Shown one piece after another: positions 1 to 9,574 of a DNA stretch of 64,000 nucleotides (the first letter of the stretch is position 1; each line of letters opens with the position of its first letter). The position numbers and the translations under genes are program-made. The notes beneath the pieces were generated by a model. It was not told the DNA's origin. It searched no databases and worked only from the letters and a program-made list of their open reading frames with translations. Source of the DNA: Streptomyces dangxiongensis (GTDB taxonomy: Bacteria; Actinomycetota; Actinomycetes; Streptomycetales; Streptomycetaceae); assembly GCF_003675325.1 (NCBI RefSeq), contig NZ_CP033073.1, positions 5,704,001-5,768,000 of the forward strand, given 5' to 3'.

Positions 1-327
1 GGTCGTCCAGCCCCGGCCGACGTTGTCCAGCACGGCCGCCGCGGCACCCGGCTGGCCCTCCATCTGGCCGAAGGCGGCCCGCTCGGCACGACGGCCGAAC
101 ACGACGGCCGTCGCCAGCAGGGCGATCAGCAGCCCGAAGACACCCAGGTAGACCGGGTGGCCGATCAGGAAGCCGATCGCGAGGAAGACACCGAGCGTGC
201 CGATGCCGACGGCCGCGAGCACCAGGCCGATCGTCTTGTCGGCCTTGCGGGTCATCTTGTACGTGAGGGCGATCTGCTTCAGTCGCCCGGCATTCGCGGC
301 GTCCGCCGCGGTTTCCTTCCTCGCCAT
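1..327 (-). CDS. DUF4191 family integral membrane protein (C-terminus outside window)
   Basis: The reading frame opens at an ATG at 327 and runs leftward off the edge, giving 109 visible codons. The protein begins MARKETAADAAN, then a basic stretch and two hydrophobic segments at about residues 35-55 and 60-80, followed by an arginine/glutamate-rich cytoplasmic-looking part. Size, two early membrane spans and position beside lipA fit the actinobacterial DUF4191 family, whose function is not known. The family call rests on recall of the family and the neighbourhood. The gene is truncated by the window, not necessarily in the genome. Confidence 0.75.
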   Translation of the reverse strand, partial: MARKETAADAANAGRLKQIALTYKMTRKADKTIGLVLAAVGIGTLGVFLAIGFLIGHPVYLGVFGLLIALLATAVVFGRRAERAAFGQMEGQPGAAAAVLDNVGRGWTT

Positions 328-404
328 GCCACGAAGTCTACGTGCCCCCGGGAGCGCGGACGACGACAGTGTCCGGCGGGAGGGCGCCGGGACCGCGGCG
401 GGCG

Positions 405-602
405 TCAGGAGCGGGTGGCGGCCTGCTCCAGGAACCGCTGGGCCTCGACCCGGTCCTTGGCGCGGCGGCGGTCCTCCAGGACGGAGGTCCAGGCGTTGCG
501 GCGGGCGGTGCGCTGACCGCCGCTCATCAGCAGCGATTCGACGGCCTTCAGAGCGTCGGTGAAGGACGGGATCGCGGTGGCGTGTACCGGCGCGGCCTGC
601 AT
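405..602 (-). CDS. Small conserved hypothetical protein (65 aa)
   Basis: I chose the ATG at 602 (MQAAPVHATAIPSF) because a purine-rich GGGGGGA stretch lies just upstream. An in-frame start 18 codons earlier has no comparable site. The product is 65 residues, with a basic C-terminal half rich in Arg and Glu (ARRNAWTSVLEDRRRAKDR) that is probably helical. No catalytic motif or membrane segment is visible. A small protein of this kind sits between lipA and the DUF4191 gene in other Streptomyces as far as I recall. Function unknown. Confidence 0.65.
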   Translation of the reverse strand: MQAAPVHATAIPSFTDALKAVESLLMSGGQRTARRNAWTSVLEDRRRAKDRVEAQRFLEQAATRS

Positions 603-729
603 GGTCGGGGTCCCCCCTGGAAGCGGATGGTGTACGGGGCGTGATACCAGAGTCACTGTTCGGTGTTACCAGGGCGTGTCCGGCCGGTCAAACGGGCATG
701 AACCCGAATGCGTCGCCCCGTGAACGCCG

Positions 730-778
730 ACGCGGTCCTGACGTGTGTCCTCATCAGCGAGGACGGTCAGGACCGCGT
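730..778 (-). terminator. Nested inverted repeat downstream of lipA
   Basis: A perfect 13-bp stem (arms 730-742 and 766-778, ACGCGGTCCTGAC and its complement) encloses a second 6-bp stem (747-752 with 759-764). It lies 80 bp past the lipA stop on the transcribed strand. There is no T-tract, which is common for Streptomyces terminators. Confidence 0.7.
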
Positions 779-857
779 GGGTCCGGCCATTACCGGCCGG
801 TAAGTGCTTGTGCGTGACTTCACACAGCGGGTCTCGCAGGGCTTTCCGCCCGGCGTC

Positions 858-1823
858 TCAGACGGCCTGGGCCGCGATGTACGCGCCGCGCTTCTCCACG
901 GCCATCCGGTAGAGGCGGCCGGCGCGGTAGGACGACCGCACCAGCGGGCCGGACATCACCCCGGAGAAGCCGATCTGCTCGGCCTCCTCCTTCAGCTCCA
1001 CGAACTCGTGCGGCTTGACCCAGCGCTCCACCGGGTGGTGGCGGACGGAGGGACGCAGGTACTGGGTGATGGTGATCAGCTCGCAGCCCGCGTCGTGCAA
1101 CTGCCGCAGCGCCTCGCCGACCTCCTCACGGGTCTCGCCCATGCCGAGGATCAGGTTGGACTTGGTGACCAGGCCGAAGTCGCGGGCCTCGGTGATGACC
1201 TTCAGCGAGCGCTCGTAGCGGAAGCCGGGGCGGATGCGCTTGAAGATCCGGGGGACCGTCTCGACGTTGTGCGCGAAGACCTCGGGCCGCGCGGAGAAGA
1301 CCTCCGCGAGCTGCTCGGGGACCGCGTTGAAGTCCGGGGCGAGCAGCTCGACCTTGGTGCGGCCCTCCGCGCGGCCGGCGGTCTGCTCGTGGATCTGCCG
1401 CACGGTCTCGGCGTACAGCCAGGCGCCGCCGTCGTCGAGGTCGTCACGTGCCACGCCGGTGATGGTGGCGTAGTTCAGGTCCATGGTGACCACGGACTCG
1501 CCGACGCGGCGCGGCTCGTCCCGGTCCAGCGCCTCGGGCCTGCCGGTGTCGATCTGACAGAAGTCGCAGCGCCGGGTGCACTGGTCGCCGCCGATGAGGA
1601 AGGTCGCCTCGCGGTCCTCCCAGCACTCGTAGATGTTCGGGCAGCCGGCTTCCTGGCAGACCGTGTGCAGGCCCTCGCTCTTCACGAGGCCCTGCATCTT
1701 CGTGTACTCGGGGCCCATTTTCGCCCGGGTCTTGATCCACTCGGGCTTGCGCTCGATGGGGGTCTGGCTGTTGCGGACCTCCAGGCGCAGCATCTTGCGT
1801 CCGTCGGGTGCGACTGCGGACAC
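858..1823 (-). CDS. lipA: Lipoyl synthase
   Basis: LipA is a radical SAM enzyme that inserts two sulfur atoms into protein-bound octanoyl groups to make lipoyl cofactors. The 321-residue product carries both iron-sulfur cluster motifs of the family: the auxiliary cluster cysteines C56, C61 and C67 ([12 protein letters not shown]) and the radical SAM CxxxCxxC at C82, C86 and C89 (CTRRCDFC). The GTG start at 1823 is preceded by AGGGAG. lipB lies immediately upstream on the same strand with about 100 bp between them. The lipoyl-bearing E2 encoded at 14562-16424 is an obvious client. Confidence 0.97.
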   Translation of the reverse strand: MSAVAPDGRKMLRLEVRNSQTPIERKPEWIKTRAKMGPEYTKMQGLVKSEGLHTVCQEAGCPNIYECWEDREATFLIGGDQCTRRCDFCQIDTGRPEALDRDEPRRVGESVVTMDLNYATITGVARDDLDDGGAWLYAETVRQIHEQTAGRAEGRTKVELLAPDFNAVPEQLAEVFSARPEVFAHNVETVPRIFKRIRPGFRYERSLKVITEARDFGLVTKSNLILGMGETREEVGEALRQLHDAGCELITITQYLRPSVRHHPVERWVKPHEFVELKEEAEQIGFSGVMSGPLVRSSYRAGRLYRMAVEKRGAYIAAQAV

Positions 1824-1925
1824 GACCGGCTCCCTAGCGATTGATTCTTCGGCGTTCCCCAGGGTACGCCCGTTGATTTCATGGCCCGGCGCGGGCGCCG
1901 TCCAGCGGGGGGCGGCGGGCCGCTG

Positions 1926-2723
1926 CTACGCGGGCGTCCGCTCGATCACCCGCGGCCTGAGGTCCGCGTTCTCCAGGATGTCGCTCAGGTGCTTCTCGAC
2001 CACCGGCAGGACCTCCTCGACCGTGACGTCCCGGCCCAGCTCGGCCGTGAGCGAGGTGACGCCCGCGTCGCGGATGCCGCACGGGATGATCCGGTCGAAC
2101 CAGACGTTGTCCGGGTTCACGTTGAAGGAGAAGCCGTGCATCGTGACGCCCTTGGCGACCCGGATGCCGATCGCGGCGATCTTGCGATCCTCGCGCCGCT
2201 GGCCGGCGTTGGAGGGGGCGTACTCGGGGCCGTCGAGGCGGGGGTCGAACTCCTCGTCGGTCAGCCGCGGGTCGAAGTCGAGGGAGAGGCCGCCGGGGGC
2301 GGGGCGCCGCTCGACCGGGTCGCCGAGCACCCATACACCGCTGCGGCCCTCCACCCGGGTGGTCTCCAGGCCGAAGTCGGCGCAGGTGCGGATGAGGGCC
2401 TCCTCCAGGCGCCGCACGTGCGCGACGACGTCCACCGGGCGGGGCAGCTTCTGGATCGGGTACCCCACCAACTGGCCCGGTCCGTGCCAGGTGATCTTGC
2501 CGCCGCGGTCGACGTCGACGACCGGGGTGCCGTCCAGCGGGCGCTCGTTGTCCGCCGTGCGGCGGCCCGCCGTGTACACCGGGGGGTGTTCCAGGAGGAG
2601 CACGGTGTCCGGGACCTCGTCGGCGAACCGGGCCGCGTGCACCCGGCGCTGCTCGTCCCAGGCCTCCTGGTACTCGACGGCATCCGCACCGAACCCCATA
2701 CGGACGAACCGCAACTCACTCAC
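1926..2723 (-). CDS. lipB: Octanoyltransferase LipB
   Basis: LipB moves octanoate from acyl carrier protein to the lipoyl domains of 2-oxoacid dehydrogenases and of the glycine cleavage H protein, providing the substrate of LipA. Family features are visible: [11 protein letters not shown], the lysine region [19 protein letters not shown] and the catalytic-cysteine region [13 protein letters not shown] prefer the GTG at 2723 ([10 protein letters not shown], 265 aa) because GGGAGG lies about 9 nt upstream. A longer frame from an ATG at 2777 has no such site. The gene is divergent from the regulator that starts at 2967. Confidence 0.95.
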   Translation of the reverse strand: MSELRFVRMGFGADAVEYQEAWDEQRRVHAARFADEVPDTVLLLEHPPVYTAGRRTADNERPLDGTPVVDVDRGGKITWHGPGQLVGYPIQKLPRPVDVVAHVRRLEEALIRTCADFGLETTRVEGRSGVWVLGDPVERRPAPGGLSLDFDPRLTDEEFDPRLDGPEYAPSNAGQRREDRKIAAIGIRVAKGVTMHGFSFNVNPDNVWFDRIIPCGIRDAGVTSLTAELGRDVTVEEVLPVVEKHLSDILENADLRPRVIERTPA

Positions 2724-2966
2724 GGCAAGCGCCTCCCTCAGCGACCGGTGTGTCAGGCGCGTGGAGCGCGCGCCCACGCCACTGTACGTCCGACCGGCGT
2801 ACGTCAGCCCTGCGGGCGTTCCTCACACGATCGGATGAATGCCCAGCGAAATGTGCGATCTTCCGCTCACTCTCCGCTACATTCGCGCCGTTCGTGAGGC
2901 CATATGGGCTGCTCAAAGGCGCTCCGGGCACTTCACAGGCCCGGAAGGCAGGAGACCGCACCACAG

Positions 2967-4466
2967 ATGACGGACCGACCCGCGCAGCGCACCCCCAACC
3001 GCCAGCTCGCCGCGCTCATCGCAGAGGCGGGGTTCTCCAACGCGGGTCTGGCTCGTCGCGTCGACCAGCTAGGCCTGGAGCACGGGCTGGACCTCAGATA
3101 CGACAAGACCTCGGTCACCCGCTGGCTGCGCGGACAGCAGCCGCGCGGGACGACGCCCGCCCTCATCGCCGAGGTGTTCACCCGCCGGCTCGGGCGCCGG
3201 CTCACCGCCCAGGACCTCGGCCTGGACGCGTGCGCGCCGGTGTACGCCGGGCTGGAGTTCGCGGCCGGCCCGGAGGAGGCCGTCGACATCGTCAGCGGGC
3301 TGTGGCGCAAGGACTCCGGCAGCCACGCCGAGCTGCGCAAGATCGCCTTCACCCCGGCCGGGCTGGTCGTGCCCAGCCGCGACTGGCTGATCGGCAAGCC
3401 CGACGACCGGGTGGCCCGGGAGCCGGCACCCCGGGTGCCCGCCCAGGGCCGCCCCGGCGCCGCCCGGCCGCAGCCGCAGGTGCAGCCGGCGGCACCGGTG
3501 CCGACAGGGGGTGCCGGTGCCGACGCGGGTGCGCGGGACCGGTGAGCGCGGCCCCGGCCACCGGGTCACCGGCGGCGACATCTCGGCGCTCCGCTCGGTG
3601 GGCGAACTGTTCCGCACCCTCGACGACCGGTTCGGCGGCGGCCACGCCCGGCAGGCGCTGGTGCGCTATCTGGAGCACGAGTGCGAGCCGATGCTCCGCG
3701 GCAGCTACGACGAGCAGACCGGCCGCCGGCTGTTCGGCGCCGCCGCGGACCTCACCCGGCTCGCGGGCTGGACGTCGTACGACATCGCCGCGCACGGACT
3801 GGCCCAGCGGTACTTCGTGCAGTGCAGGCCCTGCGGCTCGCGCAGGCGGCCGGTGACCGGGCGTACGGCTCTTTCGTCCTGGTCACCATGAGCCGCCAGG
3901 CCGTCTACCTGAGCCACGGCAGGGAGGCCGTGCAGTTGGCGCGGGTGGCCCAGCAGGGCGTCGGCACGGGCGCCCCGCCGGTCGTCCAGGCGCTGCTGCA
4001 CGCCGCCGAGGCGCGGGCGCACGGCGTCCTGGGCGAGGTACGGGCGTGCACCGCGGCGCTCGTGCGGGCCGAACGCGCCCTGGACGCGGCGCGGACCGGG
4101 GACGACGTGCCGTACTGGGCCGCGTTCTTCGACGAGGCGCAGCTCGCCGACGAGTTCGGGCACTGCCATCGCGATCTCCAGCAGTTCCGGGCCGCCGCCC
4201 AGCACGCCGAGCGCTCGCTCCAGCTCCGCGCCCCCGTGTACGCCCGCAGCCGCCTGTTCTGCCGGGTCGTGCTCGCCACCGCCCGCCTCGCCCTCGGTGA
4301 ACTCGACCAGGCCTGCGCCCTCGCCGCGGAGGCCGCGGGCCAGGCGGCCGAGATGCGCTCCGCCCGCGCGGTCGAGTACGTGCGGGACTTCGAACGCCGC
4401 CTGGAGCCCTACCGGGACGCGCCCCCGGTCCGCACCTACCGGGAGAAGGTGGCGGCCCTGAGCTGA
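2967..4466 (+). pseudogene. NsdA-like HTH/TPR transcriptional regulator, broken by two frameshifts
   Basis: Three overlapping frames together encode one protein of about 500 residues. The first (from ATG 2967, with GGAG upstream) gives an HTH-like N-terminus with YDKTSVTRWLRG, and ends at a stop at 3543-3545. The middle part (RVTGGDISALRSVGELFR to GLAQRYFVQ) is read in the next frame. The rest (ALRLAQAAGDRAYGSFVLVTMSRQ to the stop at 4466) returns to the first frame. The second shift is explained exactly by a 5-bp tandem duplication, TGCAG TGCAG at 3818-3827. The first needs one extra base between about 3500 and 3545, perhaps in the G run at 3507-3511. The family resembles the Streptomyces NsdA/SCO4441-type regulators. 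Without the shifts it would be intact, so sequencing error cannot be excluded for the first site. Confidence 0.7.
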
Positions 4467-4485
4467 GCGTGCCCCCGGCCGGGTC

Positions 4486-5859
4486 TCACGCCGCCCGTGG
4501 CAGCGTCGGCGCCGGGTCGGCCCGGTGCAGGGAGGCCGTCATGCCCAGGTCGGAGAGGATCGCCGTCGCCGCCCGGCGGGCGGAGTGCAGCGCGCCCTGG
4601 ACGGTGCTGGAGTCCCGGTGGTCGCCGCAGACGTACAGTCCCGCCAGCAGCCGTACCGGCCGGCGCGGATCGTGCGGCGGGCGCATCACCGGGACCGCCT
4701 CCGGCGTGTGGTGCACGGCCAGCGTCTCCCAGCGGCGCGTCGAGGTGCCGTAGAGCCGGGAGAGGTGGATGCGGACCGCCGTGTCCACGCCCTCCGGCGG
4801 GGTGCCCAGCACGGTCGAGGAGATCAGCACCCGGCCGGCCGGCGCCCGGCTCGGGTCCACGTTGCTGAGCACCGCCGTGTGCGCCACCGGCCCGCCCCGG
4901 TCGGCGTCCAGCAGCAGCGAGGTCCCGGTCGAGAACGCCGCCGAGGGGTCCTCGGTGGTGTGGTGGACCACGGTCACCGGGTGGAAGTCCGGCACCCTGA
5001 GTCCCGGCAGCAGCTCCGCCGCGGCCCGCGCGTCGGTCGCCAGCAGCACCGCCCGGCACCGGATCTCCCCGTGCTCGGCGGTGGCCACGGAGGTCGTGGA
5101 CACCGAGGTGACCCGCACCCCGGTGCGCACGGTGCCCGCGGGCAGCGCCCGGGACAGCAGCTCGGGCAGTGTCTCCGCACCGCCCTCGGGCACGCACAGG
5201 CGCCCGCTCGCGAAGGCGTGCAGCGCCAGGTCGGCGCACCGGCTGGACGTGATCAGCTCCGGGTCGCACAGCAGCGCGGCGAGCAGCGGGCGCAGGAAGC
5301 CCTCGATGGTGCGCGCCGGTACCCCGCGCCGGGCGAGGGCCAGCGCGGCCGGCATCTCGGGACGGGCCAGGAGGCGTTCGACGGGCGTGGCCGCGATCCG
5401 GCCGAGCGCGGCGCCCAGCCGGGCCTGGTCCATCGCGCCGCCCACCGGCGCGCCGGCCCGGCCGGGCGGGGACACGGTGCCCCGGGGGGTGCCGGCTAGG
5501 GCGCGCACCGCGTGAAGTGCGCCTCGTGCGCCCCGCGCGCTCCCTCCGGGCGCCGGCGCGCCCGCGCGCTGGGTGCGGCCGTCGCGGTGCAGCAGGACGC
5601 CCGGCGCGAAGCGGCGCACGGCCAGGGCGCCCGGGCCCGGGGGCAGACGCAGTTCGGGGTAGGACGTGGACAGGAGCTGTCCGACGCGGTCGAGCCGGAA
5701 GCCGTCGACCTTCTCGGTCGACATACGGCCGCCGACGTACGGGGCGGCCTCCAGGACCGCGGTCGTCAGTCCTGCGCTGGTCAGCCGGTGAGCCGCCGAG
5801 AGGCCGGCGACTCCGGCCCCCACGACGACGACGTCCACCTGGTACGCGGGCTCAAGCAC
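4486..5859 (-). CDS. FAD-dependent oxidoreductase (amine oxidase / phytoene dehydrogenase-like)
   Basis: The N-terminus is a classic FAD-binding Rossmann motif, VDVVVVGAGVAGLSAAHRL, followed by the second conserved element AAPYVGGRMST. A C-terminal GLYVCGDHRDSSTVQGAL closes the FAD domain as in the flavin amine oxidase and phytoene desaturase families. I chose GTG 5859 because AGGAGG lies 6 nt upstream. That gives 457 aa and drops a 31-residue N-terminal extension. There is no signal peptide. The substrate cannot be read from sequence. The gene is convergent with the broken regulator and 20 bp from its end. Confidence 0.85.
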   Translation of the reverse strand: MLEPAYQVDVVVVGAGVAGLSAAHRLTSAGLTTAVLEAAPYVGGRMSTEKVDGFRLDRVGQLLSTSYPELRLPPGPGALAVRRFAPGVLLHRDGRTQRAGAPAPGGSARGARGALHAVRALAGTPRGTVSPPGRAGAPVGGAMDQARLGAALGRIAATPVERLLARPEMPAALALARRGVPARTIEGFLRPLLAALLCDPELITSSRCADLALHAFASGRLCVPEGGAETLPELLSRALPAGTVRTGVRVTSVSTTSVATAEHGEIRCRAVLLATDARAAAELLPGLRVPDFHPVTVVHHTTEDPSAAFSTGTSLLLDADRGGPVAHTAVLSNVDPSRAPAGRVLISSTVLGTPPEGVDTAVRIHLSRLYGTSTRRWETLAVHHTPEAVPVMRPPHDPRRPVRLLAGLYVCGDHRDSSTVQGALHSARRAATAILSDLGMTASLHRADPAPTLPRAA

Positions 5860-6039
5860 GAGGCCCTCCTGTGGTTGCGCGGCCGGTGGAGACGTGATGC
5901 CCCCAACTGGCGCCAGGGATACCGGAGTTCGCGTCGAGGTTAGGGGCCGCATTCGGTCAGAAGCAGTCGCGCATCAACAGAGCACGGTCGCATAGAGGTC
6001 GCATACGGTCACTTTCGTTCGCCGGTGTTGCCAGTCGGC

Positions 6040-6936
6040 TCACCCCGCCGCACGGATCGCCTCATCGATGCCCGGGAACGCGAACCGGAACCCCGACTCC
6101 AGCAACCGCCTGGGCACCACCCGCTGACTGCCCAGCACGTCCCCGGCCATCTCCCCGAGCGCCGCCCGCAGCGCCGGCGCGGGCACCGCGAACACCGCCG
6201 GACGGCGCAGCACCCGGGACATCGCCGCCGTGATCTCACGGTTCGTCAGCGGCTCGGGCGCCGTCAGGTTGAACGGCCCGGACAGGGTGTCGGTGTCCAC
6301 GAGATGCCGGATCGCGGCGACCTCGTCGTGCAGCGCGATGTACGACCAGTACTGCCGCCCGTCGCCCAGCCGTCCCCCGAGCCCCGCCCGGAACAGCGGG
6401 AACAGCCGTGCCCACGCCCCGCCGCCCCGGGCCACGACCAGCCCCGTGCGCAGGAACACCGTCCGCACCCCCGCCTCCCGCACGGGGGCCGCCGCCCGCT
6501 CCCACTCCACGCACAGCCCGGACAGGAAGCCGTCGCCCGGCGGGGCGTCCTCGTCCACCACCCGGTCGCCGGTCTCGCCGTAGAAGCCGATCGCGCTGCC
6601 GTTGACGAACACCCGCGGCGGCTCGGCCAGCGCGGTCACCGCCTCGGCGAGCGCGGCCGTGCCCCGCACCCGGCTGTCCCGCAGCAACCGCTTGTACTCC
6701 GGCGTCCAGCGCCGGTCGCCCACCCCGGCGCCCGCCAGGTTGACCACCACGTCACAGCCGGCCAGCCCGGCCGGGTCGACGTACTGCCGCCCGGGGTCCC
6801 AGCGGACCTCGTCCGCGCCCTGGGGCGCACGGCGCACCAGTCGTACCACTTCGTGCCCGTCCGCGGTCAGGGACCGCACCAGAGCGCTGCCGATGAGGCC
6901 GGACGCGCCGGCCACCGCGATGCGTGAACGTTCCAT
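6040..6936 (-). CDS. TIGR01777 family NAD-dependent epimerase/dehydratase-like protein
   Basis: The product has the short-chain-dehydrogenase fold of the TIGR01777 (YfcH/SulA-like) family: N-terminal nucleotide-binding motif VAGASGLIGSALVRSL, the central NLAGAGVGDRRWTPEYK and FVNGSAIGFYGETGD with the catalytic-type Tyr, and the family C-terminal domain ending RVVPRRLLESGFRFAFPGIDEAI. I start at ATG 6936 (MERSRIAV) rather than four codons earlier because of the family N-terminus. Length is 298 aa. Family members are often called cell-division inhibitors, but the biochemical role is unproven. It is divergent from the acetyltransferase at 7011. Confidence 0.88.
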   Translation of the reverse strand: MERSRIAVAGASGLIGSALVRSLTADGHEVVRLVRRAPQGADEVRWDPGRQYVDPAGLAGCDVVVNLAGAGVGDRRWTPEYKRLLRDSRVRGTAALAEAVTALAEPPRVFVNGSAIGFYGETGDRVVDEDAPPGDGFLSGLCVEWERAAAPVREAGVRTVFLRTGLVVARGGGAWARLFPLFRAGLGGRLGDGRQYWSYIALHDEVAAIRHLVDTDTLSGPFNLTAPEPLTNREITAAMSRVLRRPAVFAVPAPALRAALGEMAGDVLGSQRVVPRRLLESGFRFAFPGIDEAIRAAG

Positions 6937-7010
6937 GACCACCAGCATGACCGCACAGGCGCCGGGAAACCCGGTGGGCGCCCCGGACGGTCCGCCGTAG
7001 GGTGATCGTC

Positions 7011-7496
7011 ATGTCTGAGCCGTCCCTGCGTGCCGCCCGCCCCGACGACGACGCGGAACTGGCCCGCCTCGACCGGGCCGCCTGGTCCACCCTGCACGAG
7101 GTGGTGCCCGCGCCCGAGCCGCCCTACGCGCCGTTCTTCGAGCGGCACGACCCGCGGGACCACCTGGTCGCCGAGGCCGACGGCCGCCTCCTCGGCTACG
7201 TCCGCCTCGTCCGCCCGACCCCGCTCGCCTCCCACGCGCACGTCCTGGCGATCCAGGGCTTCGTCGTCGCCGGCGAGGCACGCGGACGGGGCGTCGGACG
7301 CGCCCTGATCCGGGCCGCCGTCACCGAGGCCCGCGGGCGCGGTGCCCGGCGCCTCACCCTGCGCGTGCTCGGGCACAACACCCCGGCACGCCGGCTCTAC
7401 GAGTCCGAGGGGTTCGTCGTCGAAGGCGTGCTGCCCGGGGAGTTCCACCTGGACGGCACGGACGTCGACGACGTCCTCATGGGCCGCCGGCTGTGA
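7011..7496 (+). CDS. GNAT family N-acetyltransferase
   Basis: The 161-residue protein shows the GNAT fold: the acetyl-CoA binding motif VAGEARGRGVGRALIRAAV in the middle (pyrophosphate loop RGRGVG) and the C-terminal NTPARRLYESEGFVVEGVLP, where the Tyr is the usual general acid. The substrate is not predictable. The ATG at 7011 has no Shine-Dalgarno sequence, but a TAGGGT hexamer lies at 6998-7003, just the spacing of a -10 box for a leaderless transcript, so I infer leaderless expression. The gene is convergent with the MarP-like protease, which ends 43 bp further on. Confidence 0.88.
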   Translation: MSEPSLRAARPDDDAELARLDRAAWSTLHEVVPAPEPPYAPFFERHDPRDHLVAEADGRLLGYVRLVRPTPLASHAHVLAIQGFVVAGEARGRGVGRALIRAAVTEARGRGARRLTLRVLGHNTPARRLYESEGFVVEGVLPGEFHLDGTDVDDVLMGRRL

Positions 7497-7539
7497 GCAC
7501 CGCGCACCCGGCGGGCCGGGCGGGGGCCACCGGCCGCCC

Positions 7540-8724
7540 TCAGGAGCCGACCAGCTCGCCCGTGTCCACCGGCGCCGTCGCCGTGGCCGCGCGCCGGGCG
7601 TCGGCCGCCACCTCGTCCGCCGTCAGCGCGTAGCCCGTCTCGGCGTCGGAGGTGGAGCGGGCGAAGACCACCCCGAACACCCGGCCGCCCGTCGTCAGCA
7701 GCGGGCCGCCGGAGTTGCCCGGCCGGACCGTGGACCGGATCGAGTACACCTCCCGGACGACCGTGCGGTCGTTGCGGATGTCCTGCCCGGTCGCCCGCAC
7801 CCGGTTCGCGACCGTCGCCGCCTGGAGGTCCAGGCCCCCGTCCTGCGGATAGCCGGCCACCACCGCCGAGTCCCCGCGCACGGCGCCCCCGCCGAACCGC
7901 AGCACCGGGGCGCGCAGCCCCGGCACGTACAGCACCGCCACGTCCCGGTCGGCGTCGAACAGCACCACCCGGGCCTCGTACGACGGCCCGACCCCGCCGA
8001 CCCGCACGCCCGGACGGTCGATGCCCGCCACCACGTGCGCGTTGGTCATCACCCGCTCCGGCGCGTACACGAACCCGCTGCCCTCCCGGCCCTCGTTGCC
8101 CGCGGTGCCCTCGATCTTCACCGAACTCCTGCGGGCCGCCTCCGCCGCCGCGGGCGTCACACTGTCACCGGAGGGCCGGGCCACCCGGGCCGTCGACTCG
8201 TTCTCGAACGGGTTGAACACCTGCGGGAAACCCGCCTCGGTCAGCGCGGACGTCGCCCGCGAGAACCACGACGGCGTCGTCTCGGGCATCGCCCGCTGCA
8301 CCGCGCCCAGCAACGCGGAGTCGCGTATCTGCGTCGTCAGCGTCCGCGCCGGGGCCGCGCCCAGCACGCTCGCCGCCACCCAGGCCACGATCAGCACCGC
8401 CACCGCGTTCGCCGCCGCGCCCCCGGCACCGTCCGCCACCCGCAGCGGCCCCCGGTCCAGCTCCCCACGCAGCCGCAGCGCCAGCCGGCCCGCCAGCTCG
8501 TGCCCCACCGCCGCCGGCACCAGCACCGTCAGCAGCGCGAGCACCGTCGCCGTCGTCGTGCCCCGCTCCACCTGGCCCGTCACCCACGGCAGCACCCACA
8601 CCCCGACGGCGGCGCCGCCCACGAACCCGGCCAGCGAGACACATCCGGCCACCAGCCCGCGCCGGTAGCCGGACACCGCGTACACGACGATCACCAGCGT
8701 GAGCAGCAGGTCGAGCAGGTCCAC
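7540..8724 (-). CDS. MarP-like membrane-anchored serine protease (CvpA domain + trypsin-like domain)
   Basis: The N-terminal 130 residues contain four hydrophobic segments (about 2-18, 24-48, 56-78 and 103-125) in the CvpA/colicin V production arrangement. The C-terminal half is a trypsin-like protease with H230 (TNAHVVAG), Asp in DADRDVAVL and S338 (RPGNSGGPL). Length 394 aa matches the mycobacterial acid-resistance protease MarP, which cleaves periplasmic targets and contributes to acid tolerance. I chose GTG 8724 (VDLLDLLLTLVIVV) with AAAGGCGG just upstream. A longer frame would add a low-complexity leader. Two cysteines near residue 28 and elsewhere are not obviously paired. Confidence 0.9.
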   Translation of the reverse strand: MDLLDLLLTLVIVVYAVSGYRRGLVAGCVSLAGFVGGAAVGVWVLPWVTGQVERGTTTATVLALLTVLVPAAVGHELAGRLALRLRGELDRGPLRVADGAGGAAANAVAVLIVAWVAASVLGAAPARTLTTQIRDSALLGAVQRAMPETTPSWFSRATSALTEAGFPQVFNPFENESTARVARPSGDSVTPAAAEAARRSSVKIEGTAGNEGREGSGFVYAPERVMTNAHVVAGIDRPGVRVGGVGPSYEARVVLFDADRDVAVLYVPGLRAPVLRFGGGAVRGDSAVVAGYPQDGGLDLQAATVANRVRATGQDIRNDRTVVREVYSIRSTVRPGNSGGPLLTTGGRVFGVVFARSTSDAETGYALTADEVAADARRAATATAPVDTGELVGS

Positions 8725-8880
8725 GGAGCCGCCTTTCTCTCGGACCCCTCCAAACGGCCGGGACGGGCCCGCCGGCCGGCCGCCCGTGCGTGAGCACACC
8801 CGGCAGCGAAACCGGCTCACGTACGTGTGTACCCCGGAAACGTCCCGGACCCGGGCGATGGTTCCACCGGGAAGGTCCCT

Positions 8881-8928
8881 CCCCCGCGTCCGCCCTCGTC
8901 CGGGCCCCCGCGTCCGCCCTCGTCCGGG
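8881..8928. repeat. Two tandem 24-bp direct repeats
   Basis: A 24-bp unit beginning CCCCCGCGTCCGCCCTCG is present twice without any gap (8881-8904 and 8905-8928), in the 275-bp stretch upstream of the MarP-like gene. No gene or other structure is evident in the remainder of that stretch (8725-8999). Confidence 0.85.
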
Positions 8929-8999
8929 CCGCCACGGCCCCGCCGCGTCACCCCCGTCGACGGGTCCACCGCCGCGCGGACGGGCGCCGACGTCGGACG

Positions 9000-9518
9000 T
9001 CAGTCCTTGAACCGCTCCCACAGGCGCGGGTACCGCTGCGCGAGCGCCCGCTCGTTCTCCAGGTCCACCGGTGTGCCCTCGGGCTCGGCGGGCGCCGGGG
9101 CGATGCCCAGATCGGGTGCGACGGTCCCGGTCAGCTGCTCGTACGCCTCGTCCGCCGCGTAGCCCAGCTCCTCGCCGTCGCCGTCGATCTCCTCGTCGAA
9201 CTCGCCCAGCAGCCCGGCCAGCGCGTCCGGATCGTGCAGCGCGCCCTCGAAGACCTCCCGGCCCTGGCCGATCAGCCAGCACCGGAAGAAGTCGAAGGCG
9301 TCGTCGCTGCACCCGTCCAGCAGCACCCAGGCCGCGCCCCACAGGTCCCACCGGTAGGCGCGGTTGTAGCGGGCCTCGAAGTGCCGGGCGAAGTCGAGGA
9401 CCAGCTCGGGGTCCAGCCGGAGCAACCGTTCCACGAGCAGGTCGGCCTGTTCCTCGGGGTCGCCCCCGGCGCCCTCGCGGGCGGCGTCGATCAGCTCCCA
9501 GAACTCCGTCTCGTCCAT
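9000..9518 (-). CDS. DUF4240 domain-containing protein
   Basis: The protein (172 aa from ATG 9518, MDETEFWELIDAARE) begins with the exact look of DUF4240 proteins: FWELI near the start, followed by acidic and leucine-rich helices (LLVERLLRLDPELVLDFARHFEARYNRAYRWDLWGAAWVL) and GCSDDAFDFFRCWLIGQGREVFEGAL. The family is widespread in Streptomyces and has no established biochemical function. There is no signal or membrane segment. A WYL regulator sits just upstream on the same strand with 56 bp between them, so the two may be co-transcribed. The tail LAQRYPRLWERFKD is typical of the family. Confidence 0.85.
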   Translation of the reverse strand: MDETEFWELIDAAREGAGGDPEEQADLLVERLLRLDPELVLDFARHFEARYNRAYRWDLWGAAWVLLDGCSDDAFDFFRCWLIGQGREVFEGALHDPDALAGLLGEFDEEIDGDGEELGYAADEAYEQLTGTVAPDLGIAPAPAEPEGTPVDLENERALAQRYPRLWERFKD

Positions 9519-9574
9519 CACGCCACCAGCATCGGGCCTCGGCCGGTGCGCCGCACGCGGAGTGCCGCGGATCG

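Noticed and set aside
3500..3830. Programmed ribosomal frameshift in the regulator
   Set aside because: Two shifts would be needed, and one is an exact tandem duplication, so mutation or sequencing error is simpler.
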